From the NCBI RefSeq assembly GCF_015277775.1, contig NZ_CP063849.1, forward strand, positions 4,914,001 through 4,978,000: a DNA stretch of 64,000 bases, written 5' to 3'. The position numbers and the translations under genes are program-made. Shown here in pieces: positions 50,891-59,677 of the stretch; the stretch's first letter is position 1; the number at the start of each line of letters is the position of its first letter. This stretch comes from Paludibaculum fermentans. GTDB taxonomy: Bacteria; Acidobacteriota; Terriglobia; Bryobacterales; Bryobacteraceae. The notes under the pieces were generated by a model that did not search any database, was not told where the DNA came from, and worked only from the letters and a program-made list of their open reading frames with translations.

Positions 50891-50914
50891 CGGATTCACC
50901 AAGGAGTTGGGTCA

Positions 50915-53125
50915 ATGAAGAGGCTGTGGATAGCATTCGGCGCGGTGCTGGTGCTCTCGTTTTCGGTATTGGGGTGGATTGGGACAAGGATCTACCAGGA
51001 AGCTCCGCCGATTCCGGCGCGAGTTGTAACGACGGAGGGGCAGGCCGTGTTTGGCCAGGGAGATATCCCGGCCGGCCAGAATGTCTGGCAGTCGATGGGC
51101 GGCATGGAGGTCGGTTCGGTCTGGGGGCACGGCAGCTACGTCGCGCCTGACTGGACGGCGGACTGGCTGCATCGCGAACTGATGTTCGTCCTCAACGAAT
51201 GGGCGCAAACCCAGTGCAGCAAGAGCTACGGCGAACTCAGCGCCGAGCAGCAGGCCGGGCTCCGCGGCCGCCTGGAAGAGATGTACCGGAAGAACACGTT
51301 CGATCCGGCGACAGAGACGATCGTCGTTGACCCGATACGGGCACGCGCCATTCAGGCCAACGTAGCCTACTACACCGCCCTCTTCGCCAGTGGGCAGACC
51401 GCCTATGCGATCCCGAAGGGCGCTGTCTCCGACCCGGAACGCGCTCGCAAGATGGCAGCCTTCTTCTGGTGGTCGTCCTGGTCGGCGTCGACGAATCGCA
51501 AGAACGACAACATCACCTACACGCACAACTGGCCGCACGAGCCGCTGGTGGGCAACCGCCCCACAGGCGAGAGCGTCATGTGGACCGGCGTCAGCATCCT
51601 CATGCTGCTGGCCGGCATCTGCGCCATGGTCTGGTGGTACGCCTCGCAAAAGGAAGAGCCGATGGGGGAGACGCCCAGGACGGATCCGCTGGCGGGCTGG
51701 CGCTCCACCCTCTCCCAGGTGGCCACGCTCAAGTACTTCTGGGTAGTGGCGGCGCTGATCCTGGTGCAGATGATCATGGGTATGATCACGGCCCACTACG
51801 GCGTGGAAGGCGACGGCTTCTACGGCATCCCCTTGTCGAAATGGCTGCCCTATAGCGTGTCGCGGACCTGGCACGTCCAGGTGGGGATCTTCTGGATCGC
51901 CACCGCCTGGCTGGCCGCCGGCCTCTACATCGGACCGTTGGTGAGCGGCGTCGAGCCGAAGTACCAGCGCCTGGGTGTCAACGTCCTCTTCGGAGCCTTG
52001 CTGGTCATCGTGGCCGGTTCGCTGGCCGGCGAATGGATGAGCGTGCAGAACCGGCTGACCGACGCGCAATCGTTCCTGTGGGGCCACCAGGGCTACGAGT
52101 ATGTGGACCTCGGGCGAGGCTGGCAGATTCTGCTCTTCGCGGGCCTGCTGATCTGGCTCACCCTGGTGGTACGGAGCGTCTGGCCGGCCCTCAAAGTCGC
52201 CGGCGACCAGCGGCATCTGCTGTCGCTGTTCCTGGTCTCGAGCGCAGCCATCGGTCTCTTTTACGGCGCCGGCCTGACCTGGGGCCAGCACACGAATCTG
52301 TCCATCGTCGAGTATTGGCGCTGGTGGGTGGTCCACCTGTGGGTGGAAGGTTTCTTCGAAGTCTTCGCCACCACAATCATTGCGTTCTTCTTCACAAGAT
52401 TGGGGCTGGTCCGCCCGGGCCTGGCCGCCAGGAGCGCACTGCTCTCGGCCACCATCTACCTGGCCGGCGGCATCATCGGCACCTGCCACCACCTCTACTT
52501 CTCGGGCACACCAACCGTGGCGATTGCCTGGGGCTCAGTCTTCAGCGCCCTGGAAGTGGTTCCGCTGGTGCTGGTCGCTTACGCGGCCCTGGACGATCTG
52601 CGGCGCGGCCGCGCCACGGAATGGGCTCTGCGCTACAAGTGGCCGGTCTACTACTTCGTCGCCGTGGCCTTCTGGAACATGGTCGGCGCGGGCCTGTTCG
52701 GCTTCATGATCAATCCGCCCATCGCCCTCTATTACATGCAGGGGCTGAACACCACCCCGCTGCACGGTCATGCGGCGCTGTTCGGAGTCTACGGCATGCT
52801 CGGCATCGGCCTGATGCTGGTGTGCCTGCGCGCCATGGGCCAGGAAGGCGAATGGAACGAACGCTGGATGAAGTTCGCGTTCTGGTCGATGAACTGCGGC
52901 TTATTCGCCATGTGTGTCGGCAGCCTGCTGCCGGTAGGCCTGATGCAGACCTGGGCCTCAGTGGATCATGGCTACTGGTACGCCAGGAGCCAGGAATTCC
53001 TGCAGACGCCGACCATGCAAACCCTGCGCTGGCTGCGGGCGCCGGGCGATACGCTGTTCGCGCTCGGCGCGGCGGCACTGGTCGTTTTTGTCCTGAAGAC
53101 ACGGGCGAAGAGCCCGGCCGCGTAG
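50915..53125 (+). CDS. norZ: Quinol-dependent nitric oxide reductase (qNor)
   Basis: 736-residue single-subunit heme-copper-family enzyme that reduces two NO to N2O in the cytoplasmic membrane, using quinol. The N-terminal helix and cytochrome-c-like extension without a CxxCH heme site (about 1-210: EGQAVFGQGDIPAGQNVWQSMGG, WTADWLHRELMFVLN) distinguish it from cNor. About twelve further helices follow with metal ligands such as RTWHVQVGIFW, WWVVHLWVEGFFEVFAT (His and the Glu of the FeB site) and GTCHHLYFSG (adjacent His). ATG at 50915 has AAGGAG eight bases upstream. No other denitrification gene is present, so detoxification is more likely than respiration. A strong terminator follows. Confidence 0.93.
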   Translation: MKRLWIAFGAVLVLSFSVLGWIGTRIYQEAPPIPARVVTTEGQAVFGQGDIPAGQNVWQSMGGMEVGSVWGHGSYVAPDWTADWLHRELMFVLNEWAQTQCSKSYGELSAEQQAGLRGRLEEMYRKNTFDPATETIVVDPIRARAIQANVAYYTALFASGQTAYAIPKGAVSDPERARKMAAFFWWSSWSASTNRKNDNITYTHNWPHEPLVGNRPTGESVMWTGVSILMLLAGICAMVWWYASQKEEPMGETPRTDPLAGWRSTLSQVATLKYFWVVAALILVQMIMGMITAHYGVEGDGFYGIPLSKWLPYSVSRTWHVQVGIFWIATAWLAAGLYIGPLVSGVEPKYQRLGVNVLFGALLVIVAGSLAGEWMSVQNRLTDAQSFLWGHQGYEYVDLGRGWQILLFAGLLIWLTLVVRSVWPALKVAGDQRHLLSLFLVSSAAIGLFYGAGLTWGQHTNLSIVEYWRWWVVHLWVEGFFEVFATTIIAFFFTRLGLVRPGLAARSALLSATIYLAGGIIGTCHHLYFSGTPTVAIAWGSVFSALEVVPLVLVAYAALDDLRRGRATEWALRYKWPVYYFVAVAFWNMVGAGLFGFMINPPIALYYMQGLNTTPLHGHAALFGVYGMLGIGLMLVCLRAMGQEGEWNERWMKFAFWSMNCGLFAMCVGSLLPVGLMQTWASVDHGYWYARSQEFLQTPTMQTLRWLRAPGDTLFALGAAALVVFVLKTRAKSPAA

Positions 53126-53150
53126 GGCAAGACCATCCTCACGAAAGGCA

Positions 53151-53183
53151 GCGGCCCGGGGCTATTCCCGGGCCGTTCCTTTT
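53151..53183 (+). terminator. Rho-independent terminator of nitric oxide reductase
   Basis: CGGCCCGGG (53152-53160), loop GCTATT, CCCGGGCCG (53167-53175), a perfect nine-pair stem followed by a T-rich tail (TTCCTTTT). This is the clearest intrinsic terminator in the window. Confidence 0.85.
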
Positions 53184-53192
53184 GGAAAACGC

Positions 53193-53804
53193 TCAGTGAG
53201 CGGCAGCCTCCATGCCTTCCCGCAGGAGGCGCTCCAGTGTGAACCGCGGGCAGACGTGGTTCTCGACGTAGTTCAGCAGGTTCGTCGCGGACCGGCGCAT
53301 CAGGGCCTCCGCCGCGGGATCGACCACGTGGCCGTCGGCGTCGAAGAGGGTTTGAACGTTAGCGATCGAGATGGGCATCGGCAGAGGCAGCGCCCCGACG
53401 TGAGAGACGATCCCTCGCAGCGACTCGAGAGACTTGATCGCACCGATCGCACCCGCTGCCACGCCCAGCAAACCTACGGGCTTTCCGGCTAGAGCGGACG
53501 GGAACCCCATGTTCTCGATCGCCAGCTTGATCACGCTGGAAAACGACCCGTGGTACTCCGGGGTCGCCAGGATCACCGCCGCCGCGTCGTGGATGCGCCG
53601 CTGCAATTCCTTCGTTCCTGGCGCGTTCGGATCCAAGCCCGGTAAGGGTAGATTCAGGTCCACCGGGTGGATGATATCGACGTCCACCTTAGGGTGCTTC
53701 CGCAGCTCATCCGCGACAATCGCGACCGTCTTCGAAGTGAAATTGCCGGGCCGCACACTACCGACGACAATGGCAATCTTAATCGGGCGCTCAGTATTGC
53801 TCAT
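53193..53804 (-). CDS. NADPH-dependent FMN reductase
   Basis: 203-residue flavodoxin-fold oxidoreductase of the NADPH-dependent FMN reductase family (PF03358). The FMN phosphate loop is GSVRPGNFTSK at about 15-25 and the second flavin contact is ATPEYHGSFSSVIKLAIE at about 79-96, the usual TPEYNxSxP-type motif with His for Asn and Ser for Pro. GKPVGLLGVAAGAIG follows. Proteins of this kind supply reduced FMN or reduce quinones and azo compounds. It lies 36 bases downstream of the AddB-like gene and is probably last in that minus-strand run. Confidence 0.88.
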   Translation of the reverse strand: MSNTERPIKIAIVVGSVRPGNFTSKTVAIVADELRKHPKVDVDIIHPVDLNLPLPGLDPNAPGTKELQRRIHDAAAVILATPEYHGSFSSVIKLAIENMGFPSALAGKPVGLLGVAAGAIGAIKSLESLRGIVSHVGALPLPMPISIANVQTLFDADGHVVDPAAEALMRRSATNLLNYVENHVCPRFTLERLLREGMEAAAH

Positions 53805-53840
53805 ACAGCCCGATTGGATGCCCCAGCCGTCATTTCAGAG

Positions 53841-56483
53841 TCAACTAGTTACGGTCTCCACCTGTAGAGCAGACTGCACACGGCAGGCATCCAGGAAGTT
53901 GCAGTACCGGCAGGCTGCTTCGTCGGCCGGTTGCACAGAAATCCGGCCCGCCGCGATCTGCAGGATACTCTGGCCGGCAGCCTGCACCGCCTGGCCCATC
54001 AACGCTTCCACCTGCTCACGCTGGGTGAACTCCTCGTAGATCGTATCTCCCCGCAAACCGACGTACACGAAAGCCAGCGGCTCCAGACCCTCCACCTTCA
54101 ACGCAGCCAGATAGAGCCCGCCCTGTACGGTCAACCCGGCTTCCAACTGGTCCAGGCGCCGCTTGATGCCGGATTGCCCCGAATACTTAAAGTCGTAGAC
54201 GATCGACTCGCCGGCCTCGGAGGTATCCACTCGATCTGCACGGCCCGTTACCGGCACGCCCTCAATCTGCAGCCGCAGCGGACGCTCCGTCTCCACCTTC
54301 CAGCCGGGCAGGACCCGCGCGTTCTGCTCATAGAATCGCAGGCTGCGCTCGATCAGCAGCCGGGCCAATTCCACGCGATGCGACGCGGGGATGCGGCGCT
54401 GCGCCAGCATGGCCGCCCAGTGCCGCTCAAACAGCCCTTCCAGGGAACCCAGGCCGCGGTGCCAGTCCGAAATCACAGCATGGATGACGATCCCCTGCGC
54501 GACGAAGTCCAACCGCTCGTGCGGCAATTGAGGCAGGGGCTGAAGCTCCAGCGTCTTGCCGGCGAAAAACTGAAACGGACACTGCAGATAGCTTTCAATC
54601 GCCGTGGGACGATGCTGCCTGTGCTTCGCCCGCACAAAAGCCAGGGCCGGGTCGGACTGCAGGGCGGGCCGCGGCGGCAGCGGCACAACTCGTTGGGGTG
54701 TCACCCGCAGTCCACGCGCGGCGTCCGGCTCCTGATTGATGAAATCCAAGGCGAACGATCGCAGCGTGGGACGGCCGTCGGGATCCTTCGTCGGCCAGGA
54801 GAGCACCAGCGACTGGGAGGCTCGGGTGAGCGCGAACTGGAACAGAAATGCTTCTTCCGCCTGCTTGTCTGCCCGGTTCGACACAGGGACCCCATTGGTC
54901 CGCAGCTTGAAGCGCGTCTCTTCCGAGAGCACCGGATCCGGAGCCACCTTGCGGGGAAAATCGCCTTCCAGCAAACCGCAGAGGAACACCACCGGCAACT
55001 CCCACTGCCGCGCCTCGTGCACATCCAGCAGGTGGACGGCCTCCCGGCGCGGATCGGCCACACGCAGGGACGTCTCCTTGAGAACTTCCTGCGCCTGTCG
55101 CCAGAATCCTTCCAGCAGCATGGGTTCGGGCCCCAGCAAGCCGGCCAACTGGGTCAAGGCGGCCTGCATCGACCGCAGCGCCGCGGCCCGGGTACGCCAG
55201 ACCTGCAGCGTCGACGGATCTCCTCCCGGCTCGGGCGGTGCGACCAGCGAAGCCAGGCCCGCGATACGCTGGGCCCACTCAGCCGCGGGGGCGGGCACGC
55301 TGCTCCAGGAGGTCATGCCCCCCCAAGCGGCCAGCCAATGCGCGGGTAGCGAAACCCGGGCCGCCAACTCCGCCAGCCCGGAGCCAGGCAAGGCCTCCCG
55401 GACTTCGAGCTCCAGCAAATCCGCGGAAGGCTCCTGCCCCGCCAGCGTCACAGCCGAGCGTAGCGCCTGGGCCGTCCGCCGCCACTCCCACCCGCTCTGC
55501 AGCGCGTCAATCAGGAGAGTGATGAACCGGCACACCGGATGCCCTGCGAGGGGGCTGACGAAGTAGGAGCGGGCCGGCACGCCCAACCGCGCAAAAGTCG
55601 TCTCGAACAGCGGCAGATACGGGTGGGCGGACCGCAGCACCACACCCATCTCGCGCCAGGGACGCCCATCGGCATGCAACGCCAGCATGCGCAGCGCAAT
55701 CTCCTCCACCTCCCGCTCCCGGCTGGACGCCGAAACCAGCGTGGTCTGCGGGGTCGTCCTGACCGGCGAGAGCCGCTGCTCGCGCAAACCCATCTGCCGC
55801 AGCGCATCCCGGGAGGCCGCCACGCCCGTCCATTCCGGCAGTGCGACGGTCAGATCCGCATGCAGCTTCAAAGACCGCATCAGCTCGATTTCAGAGCGGG
55901 TAAATGAAAAGAACCCGTCGAAGTACAGTGACTGCAGGCCGCCCAAGCCCCGTTCACGGACATCTCGCGCGACGGAGGCCAACTGCTGGGCGCGGAACAC
56001 CATCGACTGCCCGGCCAGCCGCGCTTCCAACTGTTCGTAAACCTGCTGCAAGCCGGCGGCAAACGGGCCGGAGTGCACCCCCAGCCCGCGCAACGCAGCC
56101 CACTGCAGGGAATCGCAGCCAGCATTGGCCAGATCCTCCAGCGCACGGGCCAGGGCAGCGGCAAACCCCGGACTTCCGGCCAGCGCGGCGAACGCGCGCG
56201 ATTGCCCATCGGCCAGAATCTGCCGCAGGAACAGCGTCAGCGCGGTGGACGGCGCCAGGCTCTGGGACGGCTTCAGGCTCTCGACGAATCCGGCGATCGT
56301 AGTGATCGTCGAACTGCGCACCACCAACCCTTCGCGCGCCAGGGAATTCCGCAGATGCTCAGCCATCGTGGCCGTCGGCACGATCAGCCGGAAGGCCGCG
56401 CTGGAGGCGCGCAGGTGTCGCCGCACCTCGCGAAGGATGGCCGTTGTTTTTCCCGAGCCCGGTTCGCCGAGCAGAAGCCGCAT
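53841..56483 (-). CDS. AddB-like PD-(D/E)XK nuclease with inactive-helicase fold
   Basis: 880-residue protein resembling AddB of the AddAB recombination complex. Walker A is GEPGSGKTTAIL near the N-terminus; other helicase motifs are weak, as in AddB. The nuclease domain has GRADRVD and IVYDFKYSG, giving the Asp, Asp and Lys of the active site. Iron-sulfur ligands are Cys635 (YLQCPFQFF) and Cys858, Cys861, Cys867 (CRYCNFLDAC), the C-x222-C-x2-C-x5-C pattern of AddB. ATG at 56483 is used instead of GTG at 56489. It is shorter than typical AddB (about 1000-1150). It is 12 kb from the AddA-type gene, whereas addA and addB are usually adjacent. Confidence 0.85.
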   Translation of the reverse strand: MRLLLGEPGSGKTTAILREVRRHLRASSAAFRLIVPTATMAEHLRNSLAREGLVVRSSTITTIAGFVESLKPSQSLAPSTALTLFLRQILADGQSRAFAALAGSPGFAAALARALEDLANAGCDSLQWAALRGLGVHSGPFAAGLQQVYEQLEARLAGQSMVFRAQQLASVARDVRERGLGGLQSLYFDGFFSFTRSEIELMRSLKLHADLTVALPEWTGVAASRDALRQMGLREQRLSPVRTTPQTTLVSASSREREVEEIALRMLALHADGRPWREMGVVLRSAHPYLPLFETTFARLGVPARSYFVSPLAGHPVCRFITLLIDALQSGWEWRRTAQALRSAVTLAGQEPSADLLELEVREALPGSGLAELAARVSLPAHWLAAWGGMTSWSSVPAPAAEWAQRIAGLASLVAPPEPGGDPSTLQVWRTRAAALRSMQAALTQLAGLLGPEPMLLEGFWRQAQEVLKETSLRVADPRREAVHLLDVHEARQWELPVVFLCGLLEGDFPRKVAPDPVLSEETRFKLRTNGVPVSNRADKQAEEAFLFQFALTRASQSLVLSWPTKDPDGRPTLRSFALDFINQEPDAARGLRVTPQRVVPLPPRPALQSDPALAFVRAKHRQHRPTAIESYLQCPFQFFAGKTLELQPLPQLPHERLDFVAQGIVIHAVISDWHRGLGSLEGLFERHWAAMLAQRRIPASHRVELARLLIERSLRFYEQNARVLPGWKVETERPLRLQIEGVPVTGRADRVDTSEAGESIVYDFKYSGQSGIKRRLDQLEAGLTVQGGLYLAALKVEGLEPLAFVYVGLRGDTIYEEFTQREQVEALMGQAVQAAGQSILQIAAGRISVQPADEAACRYCNFLDACRVQSALQVETVTS

Positions 56484-56519
56484 GGTCACAGCGTAGCGCG
56501 CCGCCGGCCCCGGACGGGT

Positions 56520-57176
56520 TCAGGTCTTCCTGAGCTCCATGCGGAACGTCCGGAACTGCCCGGCCGTCTCCTCCGCTGAAACGATTTGGAACCCCGCCCC
56601 TTCAGCCAGTGAACGGTAGTAGGGCAGATCCATCCGAACCTGCGGCCACAGCGTGCCGTACCCAGTCTTCACCACTTCCCCAGGCAAGTGGAACTCGAAG
56701 TAGAACAGCGGCCCCTTGGTGCCCTGCTCCATCCCAGGATCCGTCAGCATCGGGATCACGGCATCCCAGATGAGCCACCGTCCGCCGGATTTCAGCACAC
56801 GCGCCGCCTCCACGAAAACCTTCCGCTGCACCTCCGGCTGCATGTACATCAGCGAAAAGAATGCAGTCGCCGTGGAAAACTGTCCGTCCAGGAACTTCAT
56901 CTCCGTCGCGTCCATGACGATCTTCAACGGTCCGGCGGGCGATTCCATCAGCTCATTCTTATAGAGATCGATGGCGACCACCTGGCTGGGCTTCATCCGG
57001 CCGATGATGCCTTCCCCACCGCCGCCGATGTCGAGCACGTAGCCCTCCGCGTCGAAGTTCGCAACCGTCAATGGCTGGCGTTCGAACCGGTGCATCTTTG
57101 GCCGTGCCGGTGGCTGCGCGGCGGCCTCATTCAACCCTGCGAGGCTCATCAGGAATCCTGTGCGTGTCAGTTGCAT
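56520..57176 (-). CDS. Class I SAM-dependent methyltransferase
   Basis: 218-residue methyltransferase. SAM-binding motif I is VLDIGGGGEGIIG at about 47-59, motif II is VVAIDLYKNEL, post-motif MDATEMKFLDGQFSTATAF and motif IV region VLKSGGRWLIWDAV. The substrate is unknown. The first 21 residues (MQLTRTGFLMSLAGLNEAAAQ) look like a weak signal peptide, unusual for a SAM enzyme; a later start at Met28 would give a normal cytoplasmic protein. It lies between the LptFG and AddB-like genes in the same direction. Confidence 0.83.
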   Translation of the reverse strand: MQLTRTGFLMSLAGLNEAAAQPPARPKMHRFERQPLTVANFDAEGYVLDIGGGGEGIIGRMKPSQVVAIDLYKNELMESPAGPLKIVMDATEMKFLDGQFSTATAFFSLMYMQPEVQRKVFVEAARVLKSGGRWLIWDAVIPMLTDPGMEQGTKGPLFYFEFHLPGEVVKTGYGTLWPQVRMDLPYYRSLAEGAGFQIVSAEETAGQFRTFRMELRKT

Positions 57177-57230
57177 GATTCGAGATACGTAGATCCGAAA
57201 TCATGAGTTCCGCGAGAATCGGTACCCAGG

Positions 57231-59564
57231 CTAAGTCTTCATGCGGGTCATCAGGTAGATACCGGCCAGCGCGAAGCCCGCATCGGGCGACCAGGCCGCA
57301 ATCTCCGGCGGCAACTGCCCAACATTGCCCAGTTGCTCAAAGAAGTACGACATCGCGAAATAGGCAATGGCAACACCAATGGAGATGCCGACCCCGGTCA
57401 TCGCCCCGCGATTGCCGGTCAGGAACGCGAACGGTACACTCAACAGCGCCATCACCAGCGCGAACAGCGGTACGCTGAACTTCTTGTGATACTGCACCTG
57501 CAAGGGCGTCGTGTTGAACCCCGACTGCTGAAGCTCCTTGATATAGCCGGACAGCTGCCGGTAGTTCATCTGCTTGTAGGTCTTGACTTCTTTCAGGAAC
57601 CACGACGGCGACTCGTCCAGCTCAGTAAACGTTGCCGTGCTGCCCTGAAAGTCGCGATAGCTGTCTTCCCTCGGCCGCACATCGCGCACCCACCCGTTCT
57701 GGAAGATCCACGTATTCAGCGAAGGCTCCCACAACGCCCGCTCCGCGTAAATGTGGCGCCGCAGGCGGAAAGAAACCGGGTCCAACTCGTAGACGCTCAC
57801 GCCGCCCAGCACATGCTCGTTCTCGTTCAAATACTTGTAGTAGTAGATCCGTGAAGCGTGCCCAAAGATCCACTTCCGGTTCGGGCTCAGGTACGTCTGT
57901 ACCGGCTTGCCCTTGATGTGATTGCGCAGCATGTCCTGGATCAGGTTCGCGTTCGTCACGACGTAATGATCGAAGGCGAACAGCACACCGGACAGCGACA
58001 GGCAGGCCACCAGCACCGGAGCCGCCAGGCGGTATAGGCTGACGCCGCACGCCTTCAAGGCAATAATCTCGTTCGCCTTCGCCATGACGCCAAAGGTCAC
58101 CAGCACGGCGAACAACACGCTCACCGGAGCCGCGTCGTACAGCAACTTAGGCGCCAGGAAGAACAGGTAGCGGAACAGCTCGGAAATCGCGATGTTGTTC
58201 TTGAAGACATCGCCCAGCAGCTCAAAGAAGTTGAAGATCTCCGTGAGCATCACGAAGCAGAACAGCAGCATCGAGAAATAGAACAGGAAGTTGCTGACGA
58301 CGTAGGTGTCGATCACCTGGGGCAGCAGGAACAACCGCGTCGTCGAGCGCGGGCGCGTCCGCGCGGTCCCCTTCGCAGAACCTTCCCGCAGGGAGGCCAG
58401 TGCCTGGAAACGATCGACGATGTAACCTCGGATCGACTCGAAGATGTCCTTGTCGCCCGGCCGCTCCAGCCGCATCAGCAGTACGAACGCCGTCACGGCA
58501 AATAGAGCATTCGGAGTCCACACGGCGATCTCGGCCGGCATCTTCCCTTCACGCGCCAGGCTAATCAGCGACACCAGCATCGTGAAGTAGAAGAACGCGA
58601 ACACTACCGTGATCACGAAGGCCGCCGACTTGCCGCCTTTGCGCGACGACACGCCCAACGGGATGCCCGTCAGCGCCAGTAGCAGGCAGGCCAGGGGCAA
58701 AGCCAGCCGCTGGTGGAACTCGATGCGCGCCTCCAGCGACTTCTTCGTCTCGCCCATTAGTTCGAGCGTGGGCGTGGCCGTGTAGTTCTTCGCCTTCACC
58801 TCGCCGCGTTCTCGCGCCTCCAAGGCCTGTTCGCCCGTGGGGAACCCGACCTTGTAGTAATCCTGTGGATCCTTGGCAGCTTCATACGTAGACCCGTTCC
58901 GCAGCGAAAGCTGCAGCCGGTTGCCCACGGTATCCGGCACCACCAGCGCCTCGGACGCGATCGTAAGCACCGGGCCCTCGCCGCGCTCCTGCCCGCTGTT
59001 GTTCTTCCGCTCGGAAGGCGGCGTGAGATCCGCCATGAACAGGTTGCGCCAATGCACCGGTTGCCCGGTCAGCACATCGCCGACATACAGAATTTTGTTC
59101 GGGAACGACTCATCGAAAACGCGAGGCTGGATCTCGGCCGTCAACTGGGCCGCGCCCATCTGGTTGATCACCCGGATCATCTCCCCCTGGCACCACGGGG
59201 TCAGTTGCAGCGAGCAGTACCCGGTGAAGCTCATCGCCAGCAGGGCAAACGCGGTAACCGGCAGCGTCACCCGCCGGGCCGGGACACCCGCCGCGCGCAG
59301 CGCCGTGATCTCGCCATCGCTCGACATCCGCGAAAGCCCAATCAGCGTGCCCACCAGCACGCCCAGCGGGATGGTCAACGGCATGGTGGCCGGCAGCAGC
59401 AGCAGGAAAAGATAGCCAACCGTCTCCGGCGACGTGGTCGACGAGACCAGGATCGTGAAGAGCTGCCCGGCTTTCTGCAGGAACAGCACGAATATAAACA
59501 TCAAGGCACCCAAAAGGGCGCTGGACGCTATTTCGCGGAAGATCGTACGTGAGAGAATGCCCAT
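57231..59564 (-). CDS. Fused LptF-LptG permease of LPS export
   Basis: 777-residue protein joining two YjgP/YjgQ-family permeases that in most Gram-negatives are separate. The first half (1-360) is LptF-like: helices at 10-32, 48-75 (YLFLLLLPATMPLTIPLGVLVG), GDGEI-type coupling segment SSDGEITALRAAGV, a beta-jellyroll domain, and three helices ending near 355. After a basic linker (RTRPRSTTRLF) the second half (about 405-777) starts VIDTYVVSNFLFYFSMLLF, with coupling segment AKANEIIALKACGV and a second jellyroll. With the ATPase LptB it would extract LPS from the inner membrane into the LptC/LptA bridge. It fits with lpxB in this window. The start is ATG at 59564. Confidence 0.92.
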   Translation of the reverse strand: MGILSRTIFREIASSALLGALMFIFVLFLQKAGQLFTILVSSTTSPETVGYLFLLLLPATMPLTIPLGVLVGTLIGLSRMSSDGEITALRAAGVPARRVTLPVTAFALLAMSFTGYCSLQLTPWCQGEMIRVINQMGAAQLTAEIQPRVFDESFPNKILYVGDVLTGQPVHWRNLFMADLTPPSERKNNSGQERGEGPVLTIASEALVVPDTVGNRLQLSLRNGSTYEAAKDPQDYYKVGFPTGEQALEARERGEVKAKNYTATPTLELMGETKKSLEARIEFHQRLALPLACLLLALTGIPLGVSSRKGGKSAAFVITVVFAFFYFTMLVSLISLAREGKMPAEIAVWTPNALFAVTAFVLLMRLERPGDKDIFESIRGYIVDRFQALASLREGSAKGTARTRPRSTTRLFLLPQVIDTYVVSNFLFYFSMLLFCFVMLTEIFNFFELLGDVFKNNIAISELFRYLFFLAPKLLYDAAPVSVLFAVLVTFGVMAKANEIIALKACGVSLYRLAAPVLVACLSLSGVLFAFDHYVVTNANLIQDMLRNHIKGKPVQTYLSPNRKWIFGHASRIYYYKYLNENEHVLGGVSVYELDPVSFRLRRHIYAERALWEPSLNTWIFQNGWVRDVRPREDSYRDFQGSTATFTELDESPSWFLKEVKTYKQMNYRQLSGYIKELQQSGFNTTPLQVQYHKKFSVPLFALVMALLSVPFAFLTGNRGAMTGVGISIGVAIAYFAMSYFFEQLGNVGQLPPEIAAWSPDAGFALAGIYLMTRMKT

Positions 59565-59677
59565 GCCAGACGAAGGCGCTTACCCTTTGAGCTTAGCTGG
59601 AACCGCGGCCGGACTGGAAGCGCCGCAACCGCCGCCCCCTTGCGGAACGCATACTAAAGTCAGGACAGGACTCAAAC

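Noticed and set aside
50912-52492. 526-codon minus-strand open frame opposite nitric oxide reductase
   Set aside because: Antisense shadow; the plus-strand protein has all expected helices and ligands.
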